From Tenodera sinensis (lineage: Eukaryota; Arthropoda; Insecta; Mantodea; Mantidae): a DNA stretch of 64,000 bases. The stretch lies in the NCBI GenBank assembly GCA_030765045.1, contig CM060964.1:137936948-138000947 (forward strand). The letters run 5' to 3'. Positions 30,940 to 43,149 of this stretch are shown in pieces. The notes under the pieces were generated by a model. That model was not told where the DNA came from and searched no databases. It saw only the letters and a program-made list of their open reading frames with translations. The translations under genes were made by a program, and so were the position numbers. The number at the start of each line of letters is the position of its first letter. Positions within the stretch are counted from its first letter, which is position 1.

Positions 30940-33900
30940 TAACTCCCCTCAGGGGTCTCCGTCTAGGGGATATGTGAATGGCAACCACAAGGTACCCAAG
31001 CTGAGCAGAACATTACTTCCACTTACTGGTGTTTTGCTCCTCACTGTAACTTTCCTATCTGACCTTACCTTGGTCATCTCTTGTTCTCTTCCGACCCCGA
31101 TGCTATTAGGGTTCCTGAGGGCTAGGGAGTCTTTATTTTTCCAACCTCTCCATTTCTCTATAAAATATTAACCCCTAACATGCTGACCTGTCATGGCATG
31201 TAATACGTCTTCTGATTGGTAATCAGAGGATATGGTCGGTGAATTTATTTTGATAATTCTCCCGGTCAGGTCGGTGAGACCCGTAAACCAACAACAGGTG
31301 TGGTCCCCCAGACATTCTGGGGGCTGTGAGAGAGCGATGTGACCGCCAAAACATAAAAATATGGTGCTCTCTAAAAAACGGTTACTATTACTGCTATTGC
31401 TCTCTCTTTTTTTTATGAAATATGACTCGAGGGGTAAAATGTTCCGGAGTTAAAATAGTCCCCCATTCGGATCTCTGGGCGGGGACTACTTCTCAAGAAC
31501 CAAAACATTATACTAATAGAAGATCTAACATCAGACTTCTACAATGGAATGCGGGTGGTCTCACACAAACAAAAAAAGTAGAACTGAATAAAATTGTATT
31601 TGATTATAACATTGATATATTTGTAATACAAGAAGCAAATCTAACAAATGACCAACTTAAATATTTCAATTTTACTGGATTTTTACTGCACTTACTACCC
31701 AAAAATAGACAGATAAGTAGTGGGATATTAGTTGGAGTCAAAAAGGATATTAAAACCTCCTTTGAAATTGTTAAAGAAATGAATAACACAGATAAAAGTG
31801 AATTAATAAAGCTAAATTTTTGGGATAACAAAACACATCTACATTTATACAGTATTTACAATCCTCCCAGGAATGTACCGGATCTCTCACTTATTGACCA
31901 ATTAAATAAAACAACCGTAATTGGGGATTTCAATGCACATTCCAAAAGATGGGGTTATGAAAAAGTGGATTCTACAGGGAAGATAGTGGAAGAATTTTTG
32001 AATACCACAACTTTTGAACTGATTTATAGTAAAGAAGATCCCACAACCTTCATACATTATTCTGGAGCGGGCAGTAACCCAGACCTCTTGTTAGCTACAA
32101 CAGATATTGTTTCAAAAATTAAAAAACAAGTTATAGAAGATCCAAGTTCTGGTCACAGAGCGGTAATTGCTGATATAAAACTAGAGAATACAAATAACAG
32201 TCAAGGTCTTACGAATCTGTATTGGAACTTCAAAAAAGCAGATTGGAACAAATATAAAACTGAATTAGAACATAAATTTAAAGAGCAAACAAACTCACAG
32301 CTGCATGACCAACCAGATCATATGAACAAAGAATTCTGTAAAGTCATCCTAGAAACTGCAAAAAAACATATTCCTCGTGGAAGAATTAAAAATTTCAAAC
32401 CCTTTTGGAACCCCCAGTTAGAAGAACTGAAAAAGCAAAGGGATATAGCTAGAAATACAGCTGAACAAACAAAAAACATATCAGATACACAAATATGGCG
32501 GAAGAAATGTGCCTCACTAAAAAAAGAAATTAATACTGCTAAAAGGAATCACTTTAATAATTTCTTAGAAAAAATGGATTATAGGACAGATGGTAACAAA
32601 CCTCATAAGTTCATAAAAAATGTCAAGGACAGGAAAGAAAACAACAGCACACCTATCATACACAACAATAAAATGTTAGTAAATGATGCAGTCATAGCCG
32701 AAACATTCAATAAATATTATGCTAATGCACACAAAGTAACAAGAAATAATAAAAAGGAATGTAAAGAATTTAAGAAAGATTCGAAACAAGAAAGAGAGTG
32801 TAATCCTAACACTCAGTGCAATATCTTTTTTCAAAATTTTAATATGCAAGAATTGAACATTGCAATAAATAATCTAAAAAACAAAAAGTCTCCTGGACCA
32901 GATCACATACATCCAGAGTTCATAAAAAATCTTGGAAAAACAGCAAAACAACAACTACTGAAACTCTACAATCTATCCTGGAAAACCACTGTACCTGCTG
33001 AATGGCAAAAAGCAATAATTGTCCCACTCTTGAAGAAAGACAAAACAACATCAGAAATAAAAAATTATAGACCAATAGCTCTTACCAGCATAATAGCAAA
33101 AGCGATGGAAAGAATGGTGTCAAACAGGTTAAATTGGTTCCTAGAATCACAAAATTTAATATCCCCATGTCAAGCTGGATTCAGAGAGTTCCACTCTACA
33201 AATGAACAAGTCTTACTTCTCAGTCAAGAAATCAAAGACTCCTTCAATAGAAAAGAAGATAATTTATCAGTTTTTATTGATTTTCAAAGTGCATATGATT
33301 CTATATGCAGAACAAGACTACTAAAGAAAGTAAAAAAAATAGGGATACAAGGTCCAATGTTTTCATGGCTATGTCATTTCCTAACACAACGCTTTATTGC
33401 AACCAGATATGGAAGAAATATATCTAAATATAAACAAATACACCGTGGCTTGCCACAAGGTGCAGTGCTCAGCACTACACTTTTTAATATATTTATTAAT
33501 GATCTACCACAACAAATACAAGAATCAGGCGTGAAGTGTGCACTATTTGCTGATGACTTGGTAATGTGGACTTCAAAACCAAAAAGCAAAAGTACAGAAC
33601 TGGAAAAAAACATGCAACAATCCTTAAACAACTTACAGAGGTGGACCAAAGAAAATTTAATGACTGTTAATACAACAAAATCAAACTACCAAATCTTTTC
33701 ACTAAGAAAAAAACCACTAAAAATAAAACTAAATTTTGAGGGTCAACAATTACCAGAAACAAAGAAAGCAAAGTATTTAGGAGTTACATTTGATACCAAA
33801 CTTACATGGACCAAACAAATAGAAAATGTAATACAAAGAGCAGAGAGGCGCCTTTCACTGTTAAAACGTCTAACAGGAATGAAGTGGGGATGTTCCAGAG

Positions 33901-35194
33901 CAACGCTTAACACAACATATAATATATATATAAAACCATTGTTTACTTACTGCAGCGAAGTTCTTGTAACAGCAAACACAAAAAAAATTCAAATCTTTCA
34001 AAACCAAAGTCTGAGATTAATTACAGGTGCTATCAAAACCACGCCAATAGCACCTATGGAAATACTAACCAACCAATATCCCATTGAATATGAAATAGAA
34101 AAAGCGGCTCTTACTCAACACGAAAAGTTTATCAGACTCCCATTCAATACATGGCACAAGAGAAATTTTACACATACACTAAAGACTCAGGAGAGCTTTC
34201 TTTCCAAAATTCAAGACATCAAGAAGGATGTACACCTTCCTAATTCAAAGGAAAACTTCATATCTAAAGTCAATCCAACACATACATTAGACATCACATA
34301 TTATTTACACCTGACAGAAGAAGTTAAAAAAAGTGATACTCCAACTAGTGTTCTAAAAGTATTAGCATTAGAGACCATCCATACTAGATTTCCAGAACAC
34401 GAATGGCTCCATATTTATACTGATGGATCATTGATATCAAACCAAGATGGAGCAGGGGCTGGAGTCGCATGTCACCTCTTTTCCTATTACAAATCTTCAA
34501 GTTATGGAACTACTAACTTTGATGGAGAAATTGAAGCAATTTGAATGGCCCTACAAAATCTTTTGTACAGAATTTCACATTTTCAGCAAGCACTTATTCT
34601 CTCAGATTCCAGGGCAGCAATTATAGCAATTACTTCCAAGTTGTCACCAAAAAACCAAACTATTGTAGAATGTTGGAAGATGCTTAGCCATCTAACAGCA
34701 CTTCAAAAACACCTAGTCTTCCAATGGATACCGGCTCACTGTGGACTCAGTGGTAATGAGAAAGCTGATTTTCTTGCAAAGAAGGGTACCAGCGGTGTAC
34801 AAAAGTCTATAGTTAATTTACCATTTTATGCAGCTAAAAGATTAGTCAACTCTGAATTCAAAAAAATTATTGCAAAATATTACTATGAAAAATCAAAGAA
34901 TAAAAGATGGGAACTACCAAACATTCAAACAGTGATTCCTGAGTATCCTCGAAAAACAGCAGTTGCAACCTTCAGGTTGATTACGGGACATGATTGTCTG
35001 GCAAAACATTTAAACAGAATTGGGATATATTCTTCACCACTCTGTCCTCTATGTGATCTGCAAGAGGAAATGGACCGAGACCACCTTCAAATATGCCCAG
35101 CCACTTCTAGTGCCCCATCCATCAGTGAAAAATATTGGAGAGCAAGAGGATTAATGACTTCATTGTCAGAAATCCGGCATTAGCTAACAACAAC
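30940..35194 (+). mobile_element. non-LTR retrotransposon (LINE) with nearly intact ORF2 and (AAC)n tail
   Basis: The element consists of about 480 bp of leader, a long ORF2 (31422-35183) and an 11-nt 3' untranslated region ending TAACAACAAC at 35194. No ORF1 is visible upstream, so it either lacks one or is 5' truncated near 30940; the left boundary is approximate. A perfect hairpin with an 8-bp stem and 3-nt loop (CCCCCAGA-CAT-TCTGGGGG, 31305-31323) lies in the leader. Two related copies are at 40470-42755 and, more diverged, at 51700-54300 on the minus strand. Confidence 0.88.
31422..35183 (+). pseudogene. LINE ORF2 (endonuclease, reverse transcriptase, RNase H), one nonsense codon
   Basis: This protein nicks target DNA and copies element RNA into it. 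From N to C: an APE-like endonuclease at residues 40-260 (LLQWNAGG, VIQEANL, TVIGDFNAHSKRWG, SSGHRAVIAD) comes first. The reverse transcriptase spans about residues 480-800 (KSPGPDHIH, VFIDFQSAYDSI, GLPQGAVLSTTLFN, CALFADDLVMW). RNase H follows from about residue 1000 (HIYTDGS, DGEIEAI, LILSDSRAAI, GNEKADFLAKKG). The C-terminal Cys/His motif is CPLCDLQEEMDRDHLQICP. The only visible break is TGA at 34542-34544, where the copy at 42100 has CGA (Arg). The change sits next to the RNase H Glu. Otherwise 1253 codons are open. The FADD motif and RNase H place it near the I/LOA/R1 group. Confidence 0.93.
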
Positions 35195-35324
35195 TCCTGT
35201 AGTTCCTGTTCTTCATAGATTATGTGAATTTATGACTCCCACATTGCAACATGGGCAGGCTTGTATCAAATGGGAAAAACATATTTCAGAAATTACCACT
35301 ATGGATTGATCTCTTCAGAGAAAA

Positions 35325-35765
35325 ATGTCCACCTTCCTCTTAACCCTGCACAAGTGGTCAGGTGCAGTTTTGTACTGTGCAACAAATTTTTCAAGTTCTG
35401 AGTTCTGTAAAATTGAGATATCATCTATTGAAATAGTTCAAGGTTTATTCAAAGATGGCCAAATAAAAAATTATTTGATGTTCATATCCACAAATCTGAA
35501 CTTTTTGTGTGGTTCCATACAAAAACTTGAAACTTTAGCAAATCACCAATAAGAAACAGTTTAGAAGGTGCAGGCTGTTGAAATATAACTTAATTCATTA
35601 TGTGGACTAAAAGTACAAAAAGGCAAATTTCAAAATTTGAAAGCAATTTTCAAGAATTAAGTAGAGTGTCTCAAGTCATGGAAGGTAAACCAATTGGTGA
35701 TTTAGATTTTGTGAGTGTTAGTGACATCCCTTTGTTTAAATATGCAGGTCTGACTTTGTGATGTA
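35325..35765 (+). pseudogene. hAT relic, later fragment
   Basis: The 75-codon frame from 35325 contains WSGAVLYCATNFSSSEF, SIEIVQGLFKDGQIKN and FISTNLNFLCGSIQKLETL. These correspond to WVDAVLYYSEHIEIAQE, SIETVHNILSG and FISAHFSFLPTAITALKAV in the hAT at 21600-21850. Together with 30545-30840 it suggests one old hAT copy split by the LINE. Confidence 0.55.
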
Positions 35766-36339
35766 AAAATATCATTTTCACAAAATAAGGCGCTATTTAG
35801 GAACAACTGGCAAGCATTCATCACGGACAATCTGGAGATGATTTTTGTTGTCCATTGCAATTTTAAGGGAACCTGCTAGGAGCTGCTCTCCATCTATGAG
35901 TGGTTAATACCTCTAACAATAGTAAATTAATAATTTTCTTTCATTACTATGAATTTAAGTAAAATATATCAACATTTTTACCCAATATTTTCTTCTTTTT
36001 TAGCGCGTAAAAAATAAATATTTTAACCTTTTTTACCACATAAAAATTTGCTCTCTAATGATCACTAAGCAGCACAAAGAAAATAATCAAGGCACTTACT
36101 GAACTTTGACTTATTTGATGCCTTTAGAATGAAGCTATGTTTCCAACTGCTCATGAAAAACAGAGGTTTTATGTATTAATTAACACAGCCCAAAGCATGT
36201 TCTCAACCGAGTCCTCTTCTGCCATAGACTGTATTGACTGTTTCATTCAGAATGTATAAAATAAGCCACTTTCAACTTAAACTTGAACCATCACCATTTG
36301 AATGCACACATTACAACTCGTTTAAGGACAATGGGATAT
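35766..36339. other. no gene seen
   Basis: A+T-rich sequence with no recognised coding or repeat content. Confidence 0.4.
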
Positions 36340-37965
36340 TATTCAGGGGCAAGCAATTTTATAACTTTTAGTTTGTTCAAAGTTATTTTTGAACCCAAAA
36401 GAAACTTTTTCTGTACCTCTGTTGGTATGAAAGACTGCTTCATGAGCTTATTGGTCTGGCATAGAATTTGTGCTGTAGGATCATGTGTCAATTTCCTATA
36501 TGTGACCAAGTATAGAAATTCCCTGTTTTTCTGAATGTAATCACTAGAGTTCAGGACCACTGTTGCATTTCCATTGCCAGCTTGTAGTATGATAATTTCT
36601 GTGTTAGATTTTAGTTTCCTTAGAGCGGTTCTTTCCTGTTTGTCCAGGTTAGTTTTTGGTGCCGGAGCAGAAGTACAGAAAAAGATTGGGATAACTGAAG
36701 CAGTGTCACCCAGGCTACATGCACTACCCAAAAAACATAAAACTGGAGTCTCTCTGCGCCCTGTAGTCAGAACAACTGGTTCACCAACTTATACCCTGGC
36801 CCAGTTTTTGGCAGATTAACTCCAGCCGCATGTGGGAAATGCCAGTTAACATATCAAGAACCCTAGACACTTTATACAAAAGCTCAAATCATTAAGAGTG
36901 CAGTGTGGGGATCTCTACACTTTGATGTAGCATCGTTTTTTACAATGGTACCGGTTAATGAAGTGATTGGTTATCTGGAAGAGATCTTCACAAAAGAACA
37001 GGCAGCTCTGTTTCGACGCATATTGACCATCATTTACTTTCAGTGGAATACAACTTCTATGAACAAAATGACAAAGTGCCATGGGTAGCCCACTCAGCTC
37101 TGTGATAGCCAACTTCTACGTGGAGAAATTTGAAGCTGTAGCATTGGACAGGACACCCCAAAAACATGTTTGCTGGTACCAATACGTTGATGATACCTTC
37201 GTCACATGGGACCAAGAACTAGAAGCACTTGAAGAGTTTTTAGTGCACCACAATAGCATTAATCCACACATCCAGTTCACAATGGAGAAAGAAAAAAAAG
37301 ATAAATTGTCATTTTAGACACATTGGTTAAAAACAGCGATGAGTCTTGGACATAGTTTGTTGCAAACCGACCCATACAAACAGGTACCTCCATAATAACT
37401 TTGATCACCACCCCCAACATAAATGATCCATGATGAATATGCTCGTAACCTGCACCATTAACATCTGTGAACCAGAATATCTCCGTCAGGAATTTATACA
37501 TCTCGACTGGACATTAAGAGATAATGACTACAGTACCAAGCAGATTAAAAGGGCTCTACATCCCAAAAGCCATAGTACAACCACAATACTGGAACCCAAG
37601 AGGAAGGGGACTGCCTTTTTGCCTTATTTACACAAGATCACAGAGCATATAAGCAAACTCCTGGTAAAATACAACATTGAGACATTTTTCAAGACCAGCA
37701 AACAGATATGGAAGTTCTCCAGTCAGCTAAGGACGCCCGAGACTTGATCTCATTAGCTGGTATATACAGGATACCTTGCTAGTGTGGGCAAGTTTACATT
37801 GGTACCACACAATACAGTATCAACATATGCACTGAACATAAGAGGCATTGCCGACTAGGCATATTGGAGAAATCAGCAATGACTGAATATGAATTCTGGG
37901 CAGAGGTGGAACATGTCATACAATATCAAAATACAGAGTTCTTGTCCACCACTTCACAGTAAAGT
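36340..37965 (+). mobile_element. Penelope-like element with inverted 5' segment, broken
   Basis: Penelope-like elements encode a reverse transcriptase fused to a GIY-YIG endonuclease. The first reverse-transcriptase segment lies on the minus strand at 36345-36690 (LDKQERTALRKLKSNTEI, GNGNATVVLNSSDY, TYRKLTHDPT). The next segment is on the plus strand from 36706 (RLHALPKKHKTGVSLRPVV, GSPTYTLAQFLAD), then FDVASFFTMVPV (36920), GSPLSSVIANFYVEKFE (37084) and YQYVDDTFVTW (37170-37205, catalytic Asp pair). A degraded endonuclease follows at about 37745-37960 (AGIYRIPC-like and YIGTTQYS). Stops and frameshifts are numerous. The inverted first part is the pattern left by twin priming. Confidence 0.85.
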
Positions 37966-38329
37966 TAATGTGATGGAGATTAATGTATGTTTTATGTGGA
38001 AAGAGATAATTGTGATTTTGTTTAGTTTTCTTATTCTTTTAAACGGAAAACAAATGTTTTTTTAACATATAGTGTATTCTTAGGACATAATAAATAAACC
38101 AATATGCAAGTCAAGTTTTGTTCTTTAATTTTCTAACCTTTACTTGCTTTTTGACTTAAAAGGACTGGTTTGAGAAATACATTGAGTCACTGTACATTTA
38201 TATTTCATAGTCATTGAAATTCATAAACATCATATAAACAGAGAGGACCATGTAACATTAAAATAAAAATGACAAATAGCAGCATCAGGTGCAATTGTAC
38301 TGTTTGTTGTTAGAGGAAAACCACAATCT
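37966..38329. other. no gene seen
   Basis: A+T-rich sequence between two Penelope-like elements; it may include the 3' untranslated region of the first one. I see no other feature. Confidence 0.35.
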
Positions 38330-39010
38330 CAGCAAATATCAGATAAGCCAACTGCCACTGCCTGCATCCCATATACTGGCAATCTATCCGGCAGAATCAG
38401 TAGAATTCTCACAAAATACAATATCAGAACCATCCACAAGCCGCCTTTGAAGATCAAACACCTAGTGAGACCGGTAAAGGACAAACTGGACCTTAATGTA
38501 CCAGGGGTATACCATATCCCCTGTGAATGCGGGACGCCGTACATAGGGCAAACCGGCAGGACCATTTCCACAAGAGTCAAGGAGCATGAGCGGTCCATAC
38601 GCTTAATGCGGCCTGACAAGTCAGGGCTGGCGGAGCACTGCTTTGAAGAACACAGAGCTAACTTCAAAGAAACGACCATTGTGGCAAAATGTAGCGGTTT
38701 ATGGGAACAAAGGGTTAAGGAGGCTCTGTCCATCTCCTCCGAGAAGAGCACACTGAACCGGGTCGCTGGATTGCAGTTCAGTCCCTCCTGGAAACCAGCC
38801 TTAAAGTTGGAAATTGACCGGCTCAGAAAACACAGATTCCAACGGAGCGCTGAACCACCTCCACATTAGACTGGGTGTTTTCTACTCGGTACATACTAGC
38901 AGACAGTACATATACTGGTCCTTTCACTCTTGCTAGTCATTCATCATCCTGATGATGGGAGAGATGTACACTCCCAAAACGTCGACGGCTCTTCATCACT
39001 ACATCTGGCT
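38330..39010 (+). mobile_element. Penelope-like element 3' fragment with intact GIY-YIG domain
   Basis: The linker after the reverse transcriptase (AACIPYTGNLSGRI-like, about 38370) leads into the GIY-YIG endonuclease. A 3' untranslated region follows with CCTGATGATGGGAGAGATGT and CCCAAAACGTCGACGG (38950-38990), of a kind common at the ends of such elements. The 5' part with the reverse transcriptase core is missing. It differs in sequence from the neighbouring Penelope copy, so the two belong to different subfamilies. Confidence 0.8.
38447..38869 (+). CDS. GIY-YIG endonuclease domain of a Penelope-like element (partial)
   Basis: An open frame of 140 codons (from a Met that is probably internal) encodes the endonuclease module that cuts target DNA. 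GVYHIPCECGTPYIGQTGRT (about 38505-38565) holds the GIY-like and YIG motifs and the preceding Cys residues. TRVKEHERSI (about 38570-38600) supplies the conserved Arg and the region of the catalytic Glu. GLAEHCFEEHRANF and KEALSISSEKSTLNRVAG follow, with the conserved Asn near the end. The stop is at 38867-38869. No disabling change is visible in the domain, but it is separated from any reverse transcriptase. Confidence 0.82.
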   Translation: MKIKHLVRPVKDKLDLNVPGVYHIPCECGTPYIGQTGRTISTRVKEHERSIRLMRPDKSGLAEHCFEEHRANFKETTIVAKCSGLWEQRVKEALSISSEKSTLNRVAGLQFSPSWKPALKLEIDRLRKHRFQRSAEPPPH

Positions 39011-39016
39011 CGAAGC

Positions 39017-39980
39017 CAGAGAGCATCTTGAATATGTACATCTTATCCTCTGTTTTCGCTGCAATATGTACAATGCCTTTCTTTAACCCAAAATAACAAC
39101 GCTTGCATCAGTTAGCGATTGCTGTGTGTTGACAAGTTCATTTGCATCATTCTATTTATATGGTTATTTGCCTTGTGTTTATGTGTTTCTGAGTCTGTGT
39201 ATCTGTGTGTATGTCATGAGCATGCAAATGTCTAACACTTTTAATGAATGTTTTACTACATATGGTAAGAACAGTGACAACCAAACAAACAAGCATACTT
39301 GGAATATGAATAAAACCGTATTTGGTACAGATACCTATCCAAATTAAAGGATTATGCAGTCAATGGGTATTGCTGCAGAATAGTCACAAAATAGACTTCT
39401 TCCTTATTATTGCACTTTTAACCCAATTTAATTAATCTGGGCCAAGGTAAAGGGTTATGTTGGGTGAAACAACTAAGACTTCACAGTGTCATTGGTAACA
39501 AAGCTGACCGAATAGGCGTCAACAGCAGTAAAAGCCGAAAACTGGAAATAAGAAGTTACTCATAATAAGAGCAACATTAGAAAATGGAGTTTTGGGAAAA
39601 AGGATAAAAAAGCTTGTCATTTTCCCTGGAGAATTCCAGCAACAACAATGGTGATGCACACGATTTGGATATCAGCAGAATTTTCCCACTAGAATATGCA
39701 TCAAAATTTCCTAGGAATGTCTCCTTGGTTAACACAAATCTTTACACTGATATATACTTACATATTCTATTCTTTGCATGTAGATTCACTATTTTACTAT
39801 TTAATTGTCTTTGTATACAAAAATAAATAATACCCGATCTACATTCAAAGCACAATCCAATTGTCTTCACACACATAATCCTAGCATGCTCTCTACTTGG
39901 TCACAATAAATGGAAACTTTGCCTTTCTCACTGCACACTATCAATCCCTTTCTTGATTAGTGCCAATTATAACTAAAATA
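39017..39980. repeat. dispersed repeat block A (copy of 59690-62765)
   Basis: Over about 950 bp this block aligns with 59690-60051 plus 62192-62765. Shared landmarks are TTGCATCAGTTAG, CAAATTAAAGGATT-like, GATATCAGCAGAATTTTCCC and TTTCTTGATTAG. The other copy carries a hAT insertion; this copy has the uninterrupted site at about 39398-39410. No coding content is visible. It starts directly after the Penelope fragment. Confidence 0.8.
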
Positions 39981-40165
39981 TCCTTACATACAACTGAAAA
40001 GCTATGTCACTCAGGTACCAGCTGACAGCACTGGCACTGATTTTCAGCTGGACAAATGTTCAAGGATTGTTTTAGTTACCGGAATACGTTGTGTGTCAAG
40101 CTCTGGCAGGTTCAATGATGAAGCACAGTGTTATCTTGTGTAAAATTGTTATAAGAGCAAATGAG

Positions 40166-40340
40166 GCTGACCTCATAGCTCAGATGGTAGAGCATCTGCC
40201 AACTGTGTGAGGAGTCCCGGGTTCTATTCCAACTGGGGAATGGGAATTTATCTCTAGCCAAAATTATTCCCTATACTCCCAAGAGTCTGGAAGTCTGAAT
40301 GTGTGTGTAAATCTAATGTACAAAGTCCAAAAAAAAAAAG
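40166..40340 (+). mobile_element. tRNA-derived SINE
   Basis: The tRNA-like head (about 40168-40240) has a matching A box TAGCTCAGATGG and a B box-like GGGTTCTATTCC. A body of about 90 bp and an A-rich tail at 40331-40340 follow. It is probably transcribed, if at all, by RNA polymerase III and moved by a LINE in trans. The B box has one departure from consensus. Confidence 0.7.
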
Positions 40341-40469
40341 AAGAAAGGCAAAACAAACAACTGGATAATGAACATGAATAATACCATTGCTGTCAGGCAA
40401 GTTGTTCCAAAGGTAATGAAAGGCCACCCATATGTTCAATGCAGTTAAATAATTAATAATTAATGCCTC

Positions 40470-42755
40470 AAGACATCCAGAGTTCATAAAAAACCTTGGA
40501 AAAACAGCAAAACAACAATTACTAAAACTCCACAATCTATCCTGGAACACCACTGTACCTGCCGAATGGCGAAAAGCAATAATTGTCCCACTCTTGAAGA
40601 AAGATAAAACAGCATCAAAAATAAAAAATTATAGACCAATAGCTCTTACTAGCATAATAGCAAAAGTGATGGAAAGAATGGTGTCAAGTAGGTTAAACTG
40701 GTTTCTAGAATCACAAAATTTAATTTCCCCATGTCAAGCTGGATTCAGAGAGTTCCACTCTACAAATGAGCAAGTCTTACTTCTCAGTCAAGAAATCAAA
40801 GACTCCTTCAATAGAAAAGAAGATAATGTATCAGTTTTTTTTTATTTCCAAAGTGCATATGATTCTATATGCAGAACAAAACTGCTAAAGAAAGTAAAAA
40901 AAAAAAATAAGGATACAAGGTCCAATGTTTTCATGGCTATGTCATTTCCTAACACAACGTTTTGTTGCTACCAGATATGGAAGAAATATATCTAAATATA
41001 AACAAATACACCGTGGCTTGCCACAAGGTGCAGTGCTCAGCACTACACTTTTTAATATATTTATTAATGATCTGCCACAACAAATACAAGAATCAGGTGT
41101 GAAGTGTGCACTATTTGCTGATGACTTTGTAATGTGGACTTCAAAACCAAAAAACAAAAGTACAGAACTAGAGAAAAACCATGCGACAATCCTAAACAAT
41201 TTACAAAAGTGCACCAAAGAAAATTTAATGACTGTTAATACAACAAAATCAAACTACCATATCTTTTCACTAAGAAAAAAACCACTAAAAATAAAACTTA
41301 ATTTTTATGGTCAACAATTACCAGAAACAAAGGAAGCAAAGTATTTAGAAGTTACAGTTGATACCAAACTTACATGGACCAAACAAATAGAAAATGTAAT
41401 ACAAAGAGCAGAGAGGCGCCTTTCACTGTTAAAACATCTAACAGGAATGAAGTGGGGATGTTCCAGAGCAACTCTTAACACAACATACCATGTATATATA
41501 AAGCCATTATTTACTCACTGCAGCGAAGTTCTTGTAACAGCAAACACAAAAAAAAATTCAAATCTTTCAAAACCAAGACTAATTACAGGTGCTATCAAAA
41601 CCACACCAATAGCAGCTATGGAAATACTAACCAACCAATGCCCCATTCAATATGAAATAGAAAAAGTGGCTTTTATTCAACACAAAAAGTTGATCAGACT
41701 CCCATTCAATACATGGCACAAGAGAAATTTTACACATACACTAAAGACTCAGGAGAGCTTTCTTTCCAAAATTCAAGACATCAAGAAGAATGTAGACCTT
41801 CCTAATTCAAAGGAAAACTTCATATCTAAAGTCAATCCGACACAAACATTAGATATCACATATTATTTACACCTGACAGAAGAAGTTACGAAAAGTGTAA
41901 CTCCAACTAGTGTTCTAAAATTATTAGCATTAGAGACAATCCATACTAGATTTCCAGAACACGAATGGCTCCATATTTATACTGATGGATCATTAATATC
42001 AAACCAAGATGGAGCAGGTGCTGGAGTCACATGTCACCTCTTTTCCTATTACAAATCTTTAAGTTATGGAACTACTAACTTTGATGGAGAAATTGAAGCA
42101 ATTCGAATGGCCCTACAAAATCTTTTGTACAGAATTTCACATTTTCATCAAGCAGTTATTCTCTCAGATTCCAGGGTGGCAATTATAGCAATTACTTCCA
42201 AGTTGTCACCAAAAAACCAAACTATTATAGAATGTTGGAAAATCCTTACCCATCAAACCGCACTTCAAAAACACCTAGTCTTCCAATGGATACCAGTTCA
42301 CTGTGGACTGAGTGGTAATGAGAAAGCTGATTTTCTTGCTAAAAAGGGTACCGGCAATGTGCAGAAATCTATAGTTAATCTACCATTTTATGCAGCTAAA
42401 AGATTAGTCACTCTGAATTCAAAAAAATTATTGAAAAATATTACTATGAAAAATCAAAAAATAAAAGATGGGAACTACCAAACATTCAAACAGTAAGTCC
42501 TGAGTATCCTCGAAAAACAGCAGTTGCAACCTTCAGGTTGATTACAGGACATGATTGTCTGGCAAAACATTTAAACAGAATTGGGATATATTCTTTACCA
42601 CTCTGTCCTCTATGTGATCTGCAAGAGGAAATGGACCGAGACCACCTTCAAATATGCCCGGCCACTTCTAGCACCCCATCCATCAGTGAAAAATATTGGA
42701 GAGCAAGAGGATTAATGACTTCATTGTCAGAAATCCAGCATTAGCTAACAACAAC
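40470..42755 (+). mobile_element. second copy of the 31-kb LINE, 5' truncated
   Basis: Similarity to the LINE at 30940-35194 begins at about 40474, inside the reverse transcriptase region, and runs to the same end TAACAACAAC at 42755. The two copies are nearly the same at DNA level. The first reverse transcriptase motifs are present (NYRPIALTSIIAKVMERMV). No clear target duplication was found. Confidence 0.9.
40474..42744 (+). pseudogene. LINE ORF2 3' part, with frameshifts
   Basis: It encodes the same order as residues 495 onward of the 31422-35183 protein: CALFADDFVMW, HIYTDGS, DGEIEAIRMALQN, GNEKADFLAKKG and CPLCDLQEEMDRDHLQICP. Frameshifts occur near 40900 (in an A run), near 41570 (a 12-codon disturbance with loss of part of QNQSLRL) and near 42410. 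At about 42103 it has CGA where the other copy has the stop TGA. It is not functional. Confidence 0.88.
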
Positions 42756-43149
42756 ATTGTGCAAATTGTGCTAGAGGCCTTTGTAGTACGTTTTCTTATA
42801 CAGTAATAAAATCACGTAAATACAACAAACATGGCCCTCTTCCCACTACAGTGCATGCACAATGGCCACTTCTAACCCAAAAGAGAAGCGCAATTTGCAG
42901 CATTAGCAATGTTTTGACTTTTTTTTTTTTCTTTTACAGTGAAGTGTTGATATCGTATTAAACCACAGAAAAAGCTTATAACGGATCGTGCATCGCTGGA
43001 AATATATAACAAGGCATTAATATAGATTAAGGATATTTGTATTCTCATTTCGAATGTGGCACTCATTCATTTTGGCATTGCCTATTGCCCAGCAGCATAA
43101 ATCATTAATAGCGATGTTCAGCGCCAAAAACAGTTTGATACGCCTTTGG
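42756..43149. other. no gene seen
   Basis: A+T-rich sequence with a T run at 42919-42930. It may include the left part of the Helitron that follows, but no end is recognisable. Confidence 0.35.
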
